A DNA stretch of 64,000 nt from assembly GCF_037911585.1 (NCBI RefSeq), contig NZ_JBAJNS010000001.1, positions 5,131,501 through 5,195,500 of the forward strand, given 5' to 3'. The translations under genes and the position numbers were made by a program. Below the pieces are notes generated by a model, which was not told the DNA's origin, searched no databases, and worked only from the letters and a program-made list of their open reading frames with translations. This stretch comes from Streptomyces sp. GSL17-111. Lineage in GTDB: Bacteria; Actinomycetota; Actinomycetes; Streptomycetales; Streptomycetaceae. Below, piece after piece: positions 25,810 through 43,405 of the stretch; the first letter of the stretch is position 1, and the number at the start of each line of letters is the position of its first letter.

Positions 25810-28800
25810 AGCCCGACACGCTCCAGGACGTCTACGAACTGGCGCCCGTCCAGGAGGGCATGCTCTTCCACAGCCTCTTCGCGCCCGAGTCCGGCGTGTA
25901 TGTCGAGCAGCTCACCTTCACCCTGCGCGGCACCCCCGACTCCGAGGCCTTCCGGCGGGCCTGGCAGGACGTGGTCGACCGGCACCCCGTCCTGCGCACC
26001 GGGTTCCACTGGGAGGAGGTCGGCAAGTCCCTGCAGGCGGTCCACCGCCACGCCGCCCTGCACGTCGAGGAGATCGACTGGCGCGGTCTGCCGGAGGAAG
26101 AGCAGGACCGCAGGTACCGGGAGTTCACCGCCGAGCAGCGGCGCAGGGGCTTCGACCTGCGCAGACCGCCGCTGATGAAGGTGGCGCTCGTCCGCTTCGG
26201 CGACGACCTCCACCGGCTCTTCTGGAGCTTCCCCCACCTGGTCATGGACGGCTGGTCCTTCGGCCTGGTCCTGCAGGAGTTCGCCGAGATCTACGCCGCC
26301 CGCGCGGGCGGGGCGGAGCCCTCGCTGGCCCCCGCCCGCCCCTACCGCGACTACGTCGCCTGGTGGAACGGACGGGACCTGGGCAAGGCCGAGGAGTTCT
26401 GGCGACGGGCGCTGTCGGGGTACGAGCCTCCCGAGGCCCTGGAGATCGGCCCCCGGCCGCCCGGCGACGACGGCCCCAGCCACGGCTTCGTCCCCGACCG
26501 CTCGCTCGGCTCCCTGGTGCGCGACCTGGACTCGCTGGCGCGTGACCACCGCCTCACGCTCAACACCCTGGTCCAGGGCGCGTGGATGCTGCTGCTCTCC
26601 CGCTACACCGGACGCGACGACGTCATCAGCGGGGCCACCTCCACCCACCGCCCGGTCGACCTGGCCGGCGCCGGAACCATCGTCGGTCCGATGATCACCA
26701 CCACCCCGGTACGGGCCCGCATCGACCCGGAGCGCCCCCTGCTGCCCTGGCTGCGACAGCTCCAGGACGAGATGACCGAGGCGCGCGAGCACGCCGACGT
26801 CCCCCTGCACCTGTTCCCCCGGTGGGCCGGGCTGCCCGGCGGCGGGGTCCCCCTGTTCGAGACCGACCTCGCCTTCGAGAACACCCCCGCGCCCGAGATG
26901 GCCCTGCACGGGCTGGAGATCGTCGACTTCGCCTACGACGGACGTCCCCACTACCCCCTCACCATGGTGGTGTTCCCCCAGGAGGACCTGCCGCCCCGGC
27001 TCGTCCACGACCGGCGGCGGTTCGCCGAACCGGCCGCCGAACGGCTTGCGGGCCACTTCCACGAGCTCCTGGCCCAGATGGCGGCGGCCCCCGGCGGCCG
27101 ACTCGGCGACATCGAGCCCTACACCCCCCGGGAGCGGACCCGCCTCCTGAGCGGCGGCCACGCCCCGCAGCCCGTCCCTGACGCGCCCTGCCTGCACGAG
27201 ATCTTCGCGGAGCAGGCCGCTCGCGCCCCCGGAGCCACCGCCCTCGTCTGCGGCGACGACCGGCTCACGTACGGGGAACTGGACGAGCGCGCCAACCGCC
27301 TCGCTCACCGGTTGCGGGAGCTCGGGGCCGGGCCCGGCGAGCGCGTCGGCCTGTGCCTGGAGCGCTCCACCGACCAGCTGACGGCCGTCCTCGGCGTCCT
27401 GAAGTCCGGCGCCGCCTACGTCCCTCTGGACCTGGCGCAGCCCGCCGCCCGCATGGCCGACGTCCTCGACGACGCCGACGTGCGCGTCCTCGTCACCCAC
27501 GCGGCGGCGGCCGACCGCGTGCCGCCGGTCGCCGGGCCCGTGGTGGACCTCGACCGGGACGCGGCGGAGATCGCCGCGCGGGAGCCCTCGGCCCCCGACT
27601 CCGGGGCCGTTCCCGGGGACCTGGCGTACGTCCTGTTCACCTCCGGCTCCACCGGGCGCCCCAAGGGGGTGGAGGTGACCCACGCCAACGTCGTCCGCCT
27701 GGTGCGCGGCGCCGAGACCCTCTTCGAGGTCGGCCCGCAGGACGTCTGGAGCATGTTCCACTCCTACGCCTTCGACGTGTCCGTCTTCGAGACCTGGGGC
27801 GCCTTCGCCACCGGGGCCCGCCTGGTGGTCGTGGACCGCGACACCGCACGCTCGCCCGAGGCCCTGCACGGCCTGCTCGGGCGTGCGGGGGTCACGGTGA
27901 TCAGCCAGACCCCCTCGGCGTTCGGCCCCTACGCCCGGCACGCGCTGGACCACGGCGGCGAACAGCCGCCCCTGCGCTACGTGATCCTCGCCGGCGAGTA
28001 CCTCGACGTCCCCTCGCTCGCGCCGTGGATCGAGCGCTTCGGCGACGACGCGCCCCACCTGGTCAACATGTACGGCATCACCGAGACCACCGTCCACGCC
28101 ACCTTCCACCGCGTCACCGCCGCCGACACCGTCTCCGGCGTCCGCAGCACCATCGGCCGCCCCCTGCCGGACCTGCGCATCCACCTGCTCGACCGGCACG
28201 GCCGGCCCGTGCCGCCCGGGGTGGCCGGCGAGATGTACGTCTCCGGCCCGGGCGTGGCCCGCGGCTACCGCGGCCTGCCCGAGCTGACGGCCGAGCGCTT
28301 CCTGGAGGACCCGTTCACCGACGACGGCTCGCGGATGTACCGCTCCGGCGACCTGGCCCGGCTGCTGGAGAACGGGGAGCTGGAAGTGCTCGGCCGGGCC
28401 GACGACCAGGTCAAGATCCGCGGCTTCCGGGTGGAGCCCGGAGAGGTGGCCGCCGCGCTGCGCGGGCACCCGGGCGTGCGGGAGGTGCTGGTGGCCGCCC
28501 GGCAGGAGGCCCCGGGCGACGTGCGCCTGGTCGCCTACGTGGTTCCGTCCGGGGCGGATTCCGGGTCCGACACCGGGACCGGGTCCGACACCGGGACGGG
28601 TGACGAGCCCCTTGCGGCCGGGCTGCGCGCCCGGGCCCGGGACCGGCTGCCGGAGTACATGGTCCCCTCGGCGTTCGTGCTCCTGGACGAGCTTCCGCTG
28701 ACGGCCAACGGGAAGGTGGACCGGCGCGCCCTGCCCGCACCGGACGGACGCCGCCCGGGCGCCGCCGGCGACTACACCGAGCCCCGGGACGCACTGGAGA

Positions 28801-29086
28801 CGCAGATCGCCCGGGTGTGGGCGGAGGTCCTCGGCGTGGACCGGGTCGGCGCGCACGACGACTTCTTCGCGCTCGGCGGGCACTCCCTCCTGGCCACCCG
28901 GGTCGTCGGCAGGCTGCGGGTCGCGCTGGGCCGGGAGGTCCGGGTGCGCACCCTGTTCGACCGGCCGGTGCTCTCCGAACTCGCCGAGGCCCTGCGCGGT
29001 CCGGCCGCCCCGGCCGCCGAGGGCCCCGCCCTCCTCGCCCGGCCCCGCACCACGGTCCGCCGCCCGGCGGCCGGTGAGGAGCGCCC

Positions 29087-29090
<4 letters not shown>
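25806..29090 (+). CDS. NRPS module C-A-PCP, substrate uncertain
   Basis: 1094 residues: condensation domain (about 1-430) with SFPHLVMDGWS, keeping the second, catalytic His; adenylation domain (about 465-970) with FTSGSTGRPK and a pocket I read as D-V-F-S-I-A-M-V-H-K, which matches no standard code, although the MVHK ending recalls threonine-type pockets; PCP with Ser1027 (LGGHSL). Asp235 is kept, so an alpha-amino acid is expected rather than beta-alanine. Chlorokynurenine is one candidate because the cluster could make it. The N-terminus (DVYELAPVQEGMLFHSL) resembles TycB-type domains that accept peptides from an upstream epimerisation-ended protein through short COM docking helices, which fits the E-like tail of the preceding protein. 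It overlaps both neighbours by 4 nt. Confidence 0.93.
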
Positions 29091-36789
<7,699 letters not shown>

Positions 36790-36793
<4 letters not shown>

Positions 36794-38016
36794 CCGCACG
36801 TCCCACCGTCCTGATCGCCGGCGCCGGCGTCGGCGGCCTGACCGCAGCCCTGGCCCTGCGCGGGCACGGGTTCCCGGTCCGGCTGTACGAGCGCAGGACC
36901 GGCCGCGCCATCGAGACCGGCGGTACCGGGTTGAACCTCTGGAGCAACGCCACCACGCTCCTTGACCGTCTGGGCCTCGGTGAGCGCCTGGCGGCGAGCA
37001 CCACCCGGATCGAGCGCGGCCAGGTCGTGTCCGAGCGGAACGTGCCCATGGTCCGCATCCCGGTACAGCGCTACACCGCACCGGGCAGCAGCCCCGGCGT
37101 CACCCTCGCGCGCGGCGAGTTGGTGCGCGTGCTGCTGGAGGCCTGCGAGGCCGCCGGGGCCGACATCGTGTTCGGCCGCACGGTCACCGGCCATCGTGAC
37201 GAGGGCGACCACGTCCGCCTGCTGCTGGACGGGGGCGCCGAGGCCGAGGGGGACATCCTGCTCGGCGCCGACGGGATCCGCTCCCGCATCGCCGCGCAGG
37301 TGCCGGGCGACGCCGAACCCGTCTACAGCGGGGTGACGACCTACCGAGGGGTCAGCGAGGGCAGTGGCGGCGTGCCCCCGGAGACCGTCCACTTCTTCCA
37401 GGGGCCGCGCGGTGTCAACGGCGGTGCCTGGCACGTCGGGCGGGGCCGCGTGGCGTGGACCGTGGGCCACTTCGCCCCGGCCGGGGAGCGGGACGAGCCC
37501 GGCACGCTGCGCGAACGGGCGCTCGGCCTCGTCGAGGGCTTCGCCGGACCGCCCTACGCCATCGTCGCCGACACCCCCGAGGATCGGATCATCCGCACCG
37601 ACCTCTACCACCGCCCCTGGCGGGAGACCTGGGGCGTGGGACGGGTCACTCTGCTCGGGGACGCCGCCCACGCCATGCCGACGGTGCTCGGCCAGGGCGC
37701 CTGCCAGGCCATCGAGGACGCGGCCGTCCTCGCCGGTGAGTTGGCGGCGGCCCCGGCCGACCCGGTCGCCGCCCTGCGCTCCTACGAGCGCGTCCGCCAG
37801 GAGCGCGTCGGCTGGGTGCGCGGGTGCGTCTTCAAGGTCGGCGGCGCGCCCCGGGTGGACCACCCACTGCTGCGGCCGCTGTTCGTACGGCTGACCCGTC
37901 TCCTGGCCGTCCGTGGCCAGGAGGAGATGTGGCGTGGCCTGCAGCGTCCGCCGGACCTGCCCGTCCCCCTCCCGGTGCCGCCCGCCCGGGACCAGCCGCC
38001 GTCCACCCACCGCTGA
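36790..38016 (+). CDS. Group A FAD-dependent monooxygenase
   Basis: 408 residues with the PHBH fold: GAGVGGL at residues 10-16 (FAD ADP part), the DG motif in LLGADGIRSRIA, and the GD motif in LLGDAAHAMPTVLGQG. Such single-component enzymes use NAD(P)H and O2 to hydroxylate activated aromatic rings, or sometimes oxidise other electron-rich carbons. In this cluster it may hydroxylate a kynurenine- or anthranilate-derived ring, as kynurenine 3-monooxygenase does, giving an ortho-hydroxy aryl suited to metal binding next to an azole; this is inference. It overlaps the terminal NRPS by 4 nt and lies 10 bp before the acyl-CoA dehydrogenase. Substrate not determined. Confidence 0.88.
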
Positions 38017-38026
38017 GAGGACCGTG

Positions 38027-39247
38027 ATGACCGCGAGCACGCCTGCGGGCTGCCCCCCGCCGCTGACCGTCCTGCCCGAGCCCGCCGCCGACTGGCGCCG
38101 GACGGTCCGTGAGGTCGCCCGCACCGCCGTGGCACCCCGGGTACGGGCCATGGACGAGGCGGGGCGGCTCGACGACGCGTTGGTCCAGGAACTGTTCACG
38201 GCGGGACTGATGGGGATCGAGGTGCCCCGGGCCTACGGCGGCGCGGGCGGCGACCTGTTCCAGGTGGTGCTCGCCATCGAGGAACTCGCCAAGGTCGACC
38301 CCTCGGTCGCCGTGTTCGTCGACGTGCAGAACGCGCTGGTCGCCAGCGCCCTGCTGCGGCACGGCAGCGGCGACCAGAAGCGGCGCTTCCTGCCCCGGCT
38401 CGCCACCGGGCTGGTCGGTGCCTACGCCATCTCCGAGGAGGACGCGGGCAGTGACGCCTTCGCCCTCGCCACTCGCGCCGAACCCGACGGCGACGCCTAC
38501 CGCCTCACCGGGCGCAAGCAGTGGATCACCAGCGCCGAGCGGGCCGGCCTGTTCCTGGTCTTCGCCCGGACCGGTGGCGACGCGCGGGCGCCCCGCCTGG
38601 GCGCGTTCCTCGTCGAACGCGACGCTCCGGGACTGTCCGTCGGCGCGCCGGTGGGCACGATGGGCATCCGGGCCAGCTCCACGTGCGAGGTGGTCCTCGA
38701 CGGGGTGCGGGTGGGCCGTCAGAACCTGGTGGGCGGCCCGGACGGCGGCGCCGCGCTCATGGTGGAGACCCTGGTCGTCGGCAAGCTCGGCATCGCCGCC
38801 CAGCTGGTCGGCCTGGCGGACGGCGCCCTGCGGTACGCGTGGGACTACGCGGGCGCCCGGCGGCAGTTCGGCACCCGCCTCATCGACTTCCAGGGGGTCG
38901 GCTTCCCGCTGGCCGGGCTGGCGGCCGAACTGGAGGCGGCGCGCACCCTGCTCTACGACACCGCACGCCTCCTCCAGCACGGAGCGCCGCAGGACGAACG
39001 GCTCAGGGCCACCTCGATGGCCAAGTACGTGGCCTCGCGGATCGCCGAGCGCGCCGCTTCGCAGGCCGTGGAGACCCTCGGCGGGAACGGCTTCGCCACC
39101 CGGCATCCGGTGGAGAAGTTCTACCGGGACGCCAAGGTGGGCGCGATCTACGAGGGCACCTCCAACATCCAGTTCCAGACCGTCGTCTCGCTGTTGGCGG
39201 GGAATGCCGCGCACTCCTCCGCGGCCGCCGCCGAGCGTGAGGAGTGA
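38027..39247 (+). CDS. Acyl-CoA dehydrogenase-family flavoprotein
   Basis: 406 residues with standard ACAD features: FAD-binding YAISEEDAGSDA, WITSAERAGLF, ARRQFGTRLIDFQ, ETLGGNGF, and the catalytic base Glu in IYEGTSNIQ. The general base is kept, so alpha,beta-dehydrogenation of a CoA- or carrier-bound acyl chain is plausible. In NRPS/PKS clusters ACAD relatives desaturate starter or extender acyl units, or act in decarboxylation-oxidation at the C-terminus (epoxyketone pathways); which applies here is not evident. The ATG at 38027 follows GAGAGG; a longer frame from 37913 overlaps the monooxygenase and was rejected. The stop overlaps the thioesterase start (GTGA). Confidence 0.9.
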   Translation: MTASTPAGCPPPLTVLPEPAADWRRTVREVARTAVAPRVRAMDEAGRLDDALVQELFTAGLMGIEVPRAYGGAGGDLFQVVLAIEELAKVDPSVAVFVDVQNALVASALLRHGSGDQKRRFLPRLATGLVGAYAISEEDAGSDAFALATRAEPDGDAYRLTGRKQWITSAERAGLFLVFARTGGDARAPRLGAFLVERDAPGLSVGAPVGTMGIRASSTCEVVLDGVRVGRQNLVGGPDGGAALMVETLVVGKLGIAAQLVGLADGALRYAWDYAGARRQFGTRLIDFQGVGFPLAGLAAELEAARTLLYDTARLLQHGAPQDERLRATSMAKYVASRIAERAASQAVETLGGNGFATRHPVEKFYRDAKVGAIYEGTSNIQFQTVVSLLAGNAAHSSAAAAEREE

Positions 39248-40002
39248 GCACCGTGGACCACACCCGCCACACCGCCCACCACCCCACCGACCGCACGGGC
39301 GCCCGGCCCCCCGTGCGGATGTTCTGCCTGCCCTACGCGGGGGGCTCCGCACGGATGTACGCCGACTGGGAACGGCACCTCCCCCCCTTTGTCGAGGTCG
39401 TGCCGGTCGAACCGCCGGGGCGCGGCAGCCGCTTGCGCGAAACCCCGCACACCCGCCTGGAACCGCTGGTGGACGACCTGCTGCCGCGGCTGCTCGCCGC
39501 CGGTGACGCGCCCTACGCCCTCTTCGGGTACAGCCTGGGCGCGTTGGTCGCCTTCGAACTGGCCCGGGTGCTGGAGCGGCGCCACCACCGCCCGCCGGTC
39601 CACCTGTTCGTGGGCGCGTTCCGCGCCCCGCATCTGCCGGGTCCCGCCGTGCCCGACCACGACCTGCCCGAACCGCAGTTCCGCGAGCGGCTGCGGGCGT
39701 TCAACGGCACCCCGGAGGACGTGCTGGCCGACGCGTCCCTGATGGAGCTGCTCCTCCCGATCCTCCGTGCCGACCTCGCGGTGGCCGGCACCTACCGCCA
39801 CCGCCCGGACCGGCCGCTGACCTGCCCGATCACCGCCTTCGCCGGAAGCGATGACACCGAGGTACCGGTCGCCTCCGTCGGCCAGTGGCGGCGGCACACC
39901 CACGCCGGCTTCACCCTCAAGGTGCTGGAGGGGGACCACTTCTTCCTGCACCGGCAGGAGCGGGCCCTGCTGGAGGAACTGTCCACGGCCGTCAGCGTCT
40001 GA
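39244..40002 (+). CDS. Type II (editing) thioesterase
   Basis: 252 residues of the alpha/beta-hydrolase fold: LPYAGGSA near the N-terminus, nucleophile Ser in GYSLG, Asp in SDDTEVP and His in GDHFF. Stand-alone thioesterases of this family clear mis-primed or stalled acyl groups from carrier proteins. The terminal NRPS releases by reduction, so this enzyme is unlikely to be the main release step. GTG at 39244 overlaps the dehydrogenase stop; another GTG at 39253 could also serve. It is the last rightward gene of the operon, and its end overlaps the convergent exporter gene by 11 bp. Confidence 0.93.
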   Translation: MSTVDHTRHTAHHPTDRTGARPPVRMFCLPYAGGSARMYADWERHLPPFVEVVPVEPPGRGSRLRETPHTRLEPLVDDLLPRLLAAGDAPYALFGYSLGALVAFELARVLERRHHRPPVHLFVGAFRAPHLPGPAVPDHDLPEPQFRERLRAFNGTPEDVLADASLMELLLPILRADLAVAGTYRHRPDRPLTCPITAFAGSDDTEVPVASVGQWRRHTHAGFTLKVLEGDHFFLHRQERALLEELSTAVSV

Positions 40003-41572
40003 CCGCTCCCCGGTCCGGCTCCTGCGGGCCCCCGCCCTCCCGTCCGGCGGCCGGTGTCGTCCGCGGACGCCGTCGCGCGGGGACGAGGACCGCCGCGGCG
40101 GCGGCGCCCGCCAGGTACACCCCACCGCTCACGGCGAGCCCGCGGTGGATGCCGTCGGTGAGCGAGGCGTTCACCTCCTCCTCCCACGCGCCCTCCCGCG
40201 TCCCCTCGGCCGGGTCACCGGTGCCCAGGCCGCCGTCGACGGCTTCCCGCACCACCTCCCGGCCGGCCGACGGGGACAGTCCGAGCCGGTCGGCCCGCTC
40301 GGTGAGCGAGGCCGAGAACCCCGTGGCCACCACGGCCCCCACGACCGCCACCCCGAGTACGTTCCCGACCTGCTGGCTGGCGACGGAGGTCGCCGAGGCG
40401 ATGCCGGCGCGGGCCGGGGGGACGGCGCTCATGAGGGCGGCGTTGGTGGGGGCCATCGTCAGTCCCACCCCCGCGCCGACCGGCACCAGTGCCGGCCACC
40501 AGTGGGCGTACGGGGTGGTGGCGTCCACCGTGGCCAGGACCAGCAGCCCGATGCCGGTGCTCACCAGTCCGCAGACCATGGGCAGCGCCGGGTCGTAGCG
40601 GGCCGCCAGCCGCCCGGCCACGGGCGCGGCCACCGCGGCGGGCAGCAGCAGGGGCAGCATGCGCAGCCCGGCCTGCGCGGGGGTGTACCCCTGCACCTGT
40701 TGCACGAACAGCGACAGGAACAGGAACGACCCGAGCAGGCCGAAGGCGACGGCGAAGAGGATGCCGTTGCAGGCCGCGAAACGGCGGTCGCGGAACAGCG
40801 AGAGGGGCACCATCGGCTGTGCGGAGCGGTGCTCGACCGCCAGGAACGCCGCCAGCAGCACACCGGCCAGGCCGAGCAGGGTCAGGATCCCGGGGGAGGA
40901 CCATCCCGACCGTTCGGCCTCGATCAGCGCGGCGGCCAGGCAGCCCAGCCAGCCGACGGCGAGGAGCTGGCCGGGGACGTCGACCCGGCGCGGAAGGGCC
41001 GGGATCGCGGGCAGCACCCGGCGGGCGAGCACCACGGTCGCCACGCCGAACGGGCCGTTGATCCAGAACACGCTCGCCCAGCCCAGCGAGTCCACCAGGA
41101 CCCCGCCGAGCACGGGACCCAGCGGCAGGGCCAGTGCCGAGACGCCCGACCACACCCCGATCGCGCGGGCCCGCTCGCCCGGCTGCGGGTACAGGTGCGT
41201 CAGCACGGCCAGGGTGGCCGGTACGAACAGCGCCGCGCCGATCCCCTGGCAGGCCCGGCCCGCCACCAGGACCTCAAGCGTCGGCGCGGCCGCGCACAGC
41301 AGGGAGCCGGCGGTGAAGACCGTCAACCCCCACAGGAACACCCGCCGGCGGCCCAGCCGGTCACCGAGGGAACCGCCGGACATCAGGAAGCAGGCGAAGG
41401 CCAGCACATAGGCGCCGACGATCCACTGGAGTCCGGCCACTCCGGTGCCGAGGTCGCGGCGGATGCTGGGCAGCGCCAGGTTGACCACCGTGATGTCGAG
41501 CATGGACACGAACTGGGCCGCGCACAGCACGGTCAGGGCCCACGTGCGTCTCGTCCGGTGATCCTCCACCAC
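39992..41572 (-). CDS. MFS drug exporter, DHA2 family (14 helices)
   Basis: About 526 residues, an EmrB/QacA-type proton-coupled exporter: the first-helix motif MLDITVVNLALPSI, motif A in GGSLGDRLGRRRVF, and motif C-like GPVLGGVLV in helix 5. It is the only transporter of the cluster and is probably self-resistance or product export. Two adjacent GTG codons (41572 and 41569) follow GGGAG; the longer frame to 41830 runs through the ectD terminator hairpin and low-complexity sequence, so I reject it. It is read leftwards from its own promoter in 41573-41787, convergent with the biosynthetic operon, and no regulator gene is adjacent. Confidence 0.92.
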   Translation of the reverse strand: MVEDHRTRRTWALTVLCAAQFVSMLDITVVNLALPSIRRDLGTGVAGLQWIVGAYVLAFACFLMSGGSLGDRLGRRRVFLWGLTVFTAGSLLCAAAPTLEVLVAGRACQGIGAALFVPATLAVLTHLYPQPGERARAIGVWSGVSALALPLGPVLGGVLVDSLGWASVFWINGPFGVATVVLARRVLPAIPALPRRVDVPGQLLAVGWLGCLAAALIEAERSGWSSPGILTLLGLAGVLLAAFLAVEHRSAQPMVPLSLFRDRRFAACNGILFAVAFGLLGSFLFLSLFVQQVQGYTPAQAGLRMLPLLLPAAVAAPVAGRLAARYDPALPMVCGLVSTGIGLLVLATVDATTPYAHWWPALVPVGAGVGLTMAPTNAALMSAVPPARAGIASATSVASQQVGNVLGVAVVGAVVATGFSASLTERADRLGLSPSAGREVVREAVDGGLGTGDPAEGTREGAWEEEVNASLTDGIHRGLAVSGGVYLAGAAAAAVLVPARRRPRTTPAAGREGGGPQEPDRGAVRR

Positions 41573-41787
41573 ATCGCTCCCGCGGTCCGCGTCCCTGCCG
41601 TCGGCGCGGGCCGGAGGTCCCGATCCGCGCCCGGGCACGGTAGGCGGCGCCGTGGGGTGCCGGGCAGCCGCAGGTGCGCCGCCCGTTCGCGGTGCCCACC
41701 CAGGCCCCCCGTACGGGCACCTGTTCGGCGGTGCGCGGACGGGGAGCGGGCCGGACGGACCGGCCCGCGGACGGGGCCGGACGCGCT

Positions 41788-41831
41788 CGTGGGTGCCGGC
41801 CGGGCCTGGACAGGCCCGACCGGCACCCACG
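41788..41831 (-). terminator. Terminator after ectD
   Basis: 20-bp arms with one mismatch and a 4-nt loop (41788-41807 with 41812-41831), starting 30 bp past the ectD stop in the direction of transcription. It also marks a boundary between the ectoine locus and the exporter gene. The rest of 41573-41860 holds the exporter promoter, with no other feature seen. Confidence 0.85.
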
Positions 41832-41860
41832 GCGTGATCTGGAAAGGGACAGGCGGAGCG

Positions 41861-42760
41861 TCAGCGCACCGGCGTGAAGTCGCGCGCTCCCAGGTACTCC
41901 GGTCGCCTCATCGGAGCGGCGAACGGTTCCTCAGCGGTGTTCTCGACGCTGTTGAACACGATGAAGACGTTGCTGCGCGGATAGGGCGTGATGTTGTCGC
42001 CGGAGCCGTGCATGCAGTTGCAGTCGAACCAGGTGGCCGAACCGGCCTTGCCCGTGAAGAGCCGAATACCGTGTGCTGTCGCGAACTCGGTCAGCGCCTC
42101 GTCGGACGGGGTGCCGGCGTCCTGCATCTGCAGGGACTTCTTGTAGTTGTCCTTCGGAGTCTCCCCGGCGCAGCCGAGGAACTTCTTGTGGGAGCCCGGC
42201 ATGATCATCAGGCCGCCGTTGGTGTCGTAGTTCTCGGTGAGAGCGATCGACACCGACACGGTCCGCATGTTCGGGAGGCCGTCCTCCGCGTGCCAGGTCT
42301 CGAAATCGGAGTGCCAGTAGAAGCCCCGGGCCCCGAACCCCGGCTTGACGTTGATCCGGGACTGGTGGACGTAGACGTCCGACCCGAGGATCTGCCGTGC
42401 CCGGCCGACGACCCGGGGGTCGCTGACCAGCGCGGCGAAGACCTCACTGATCTTGTGCACCTCGAACACGGTCCGGATCTCCTGCGACTGCGGCTCGACG
42501 ATCGAGCGTTCGTCGGCGCGGATCCCCGGGTCCGAGATGAGCCTTTCCAGTTCCGCGCGGTACGCCGTCACCTCGTCAGGGGTGATCAACCGGTCGATCG
42601 CGAGGAACCCGTCACGCTCGTAGTCCGCCAGGTGCCCGGCCGAGATGGGGCCGGGTGCTCCCGGTGCGGACCACACCACCGGGTCCTGCCGCGGGCTGGC
42701 CACTTCGGTGGTCCCCCGGGTCGGATACAGGTCGGTGATGCGCTCGGGTGCGGTGGTCAT
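41861..42760 (-). CDS. ectD: Ectoine 5-hydroxylase
   Basis: 299 residues, the usual EctD length, with the PhyH-family 2-oxoglutarate/Fe(II) fold. The iron ligands are in FYWHSDFETWH (His-X-Asp) and NCMHGSGDN (distal His), and the stretch DVYVHQSRINVKPGF is the family signature. It hydroxylates ectoine to 5-hydroxyectoine in the cytosol for salt and heat protection. It is read leftwards after ectC, but 162 bp and a strong hairpin (42871-42916) lie between them, so ectD may depend on read-through or its own promoter. The start has GAGGAGAGGAAGG upstream. Confidence 0.98.
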   Translation of the reverse strand: MTTAPERITDLYPTRGTTEVASPRQDPVVWSAPGAPGPISAGHLADYERDGFLAIDRLITPDEVTAYRAELERLISDPGIRADERSIVEPQSQEIRTVFEVHKISEVFAALVSDPRVVGRARQILGSDVYVHQSRINVKPGFGARGFYWHSDFETWHAEDGLPNMRTVSVSIALTENYDTNGGLMIMPGSHKKFLGCAGETPKDNYKKSLQMQDAGTPSDEALTEFATAHGIRLFTGKAGSATWFDCNCMHGSGDNITPYPRSNVFIVFNSVENTAEEPFAAPMRRPEYLGARDFTPVR

Positions 42761-42870
42761 GGAGTTTCCTTCCTCTCCTCTCGTACGGCCCTGTCCTCTT
42801 TCCAGGTCGTTCGCCTGCGGGGTGATTACCCCTGGGTCGGCGTGTTCCCCACAGGAAACGTTCCAAAGGC

Positions 42871-42916
42871 GGCGCGGGCCACGAAAACCCCTGTTCGGGG
42901 CTTCGTGACCCGCGCC
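42871..42916 (-). terminator. Strong hairpin between ectC and ectD
   Basis: Near-perfect stem of about 18 bp with one mismatch and a small bulge (42871-42891 with 42897-42916, loop TGTTC), starting 7 bp past the ectC stop. It should stop much of the ectABC transcript, allowing ectD to be set separately. Confidence 0.85.
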
Positions 42917-42922
42917 GACGGC

Positions 42923-43321
42923 TTAGTCGCTCTCGGTGAGCAGCGGGTAGACGCCGTTCTCGTCGTGGTCCTCACGACCGGTGACCGGCGGGTTGAAGAC
43001 GCAGATCACCCGGAAGTCCGTCTTCGGGCGCAGCGTGTGCTTCTCGTGACCGTCGAGCAGGTACATCGTGCCGGGGCTGATCCAGTGCTTCTCACCGGTC
43101 TCGTCGTTCGTCAGCTCGGCCTCGCCCTCCACGCACAGGACGGCCTCGACGTGGTTCGCGTACCACATCGAGGTCTCCGTACCGGCGTAGAGCACGGTCT
43201 CGTGGAACGAGAACCCGACCTTCTCCTTGGCCAGGATGAGGCGCTTGCTGCGCCAGGTCCCGGAGGCGGAACGGATGTCCCGGTCGGTGTCCTCGATCTC
43301 CTGAAGGGAACGGACGATCAC
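42923..43321 (-). CDS. ectC: L-ectoine synthase
   Basis: 132 residues, full length for EctC, a cupin that cyclises N-gamma-acetyl-diaminobutyrate to ectoine by water loss. Family stretches are present: MIVRSLQEIEDTDRDI at the start, the metal-site region YANHVEAVLCVEGEAEL, and LDGHEKHTLRPKTDFRVICVFNPP. It follows ectB by 84 bp in the leftward ectABC order. The osmolyte is cytosolic. Nothing unusual was seen in the protein. Confidence 0.98.
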   Translation of the reverse strand: MIVRSLQEIEDTDRDIRSASGTWRSKRLILAKEKVGFSFHETVLYAGTETSMWYANHVEAVLCVEGEAELTNDETGEKHWISPGTMYLLDGHEKHTLRPKTDFRVICVFNPPVTGREDHDENGVYPLLTESD

Positions 43322-43405
43322 TTCGTGGTGCCTTTCTGCTCGCTTGGGCTACGGGGCGGCCCGCCCCCCAGAGGGGAGCGGGCCTTGAGGGGTGCCGCAG
43401 AGGGG

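Noticed and set aside
39992..41830. 612-residue version of the MFS exporter
   Set aside because: The extra N-terminus is Pro/Arg low-complexity and crosses the ectD terminator; GTG at 41572 with GGGAG fits better.
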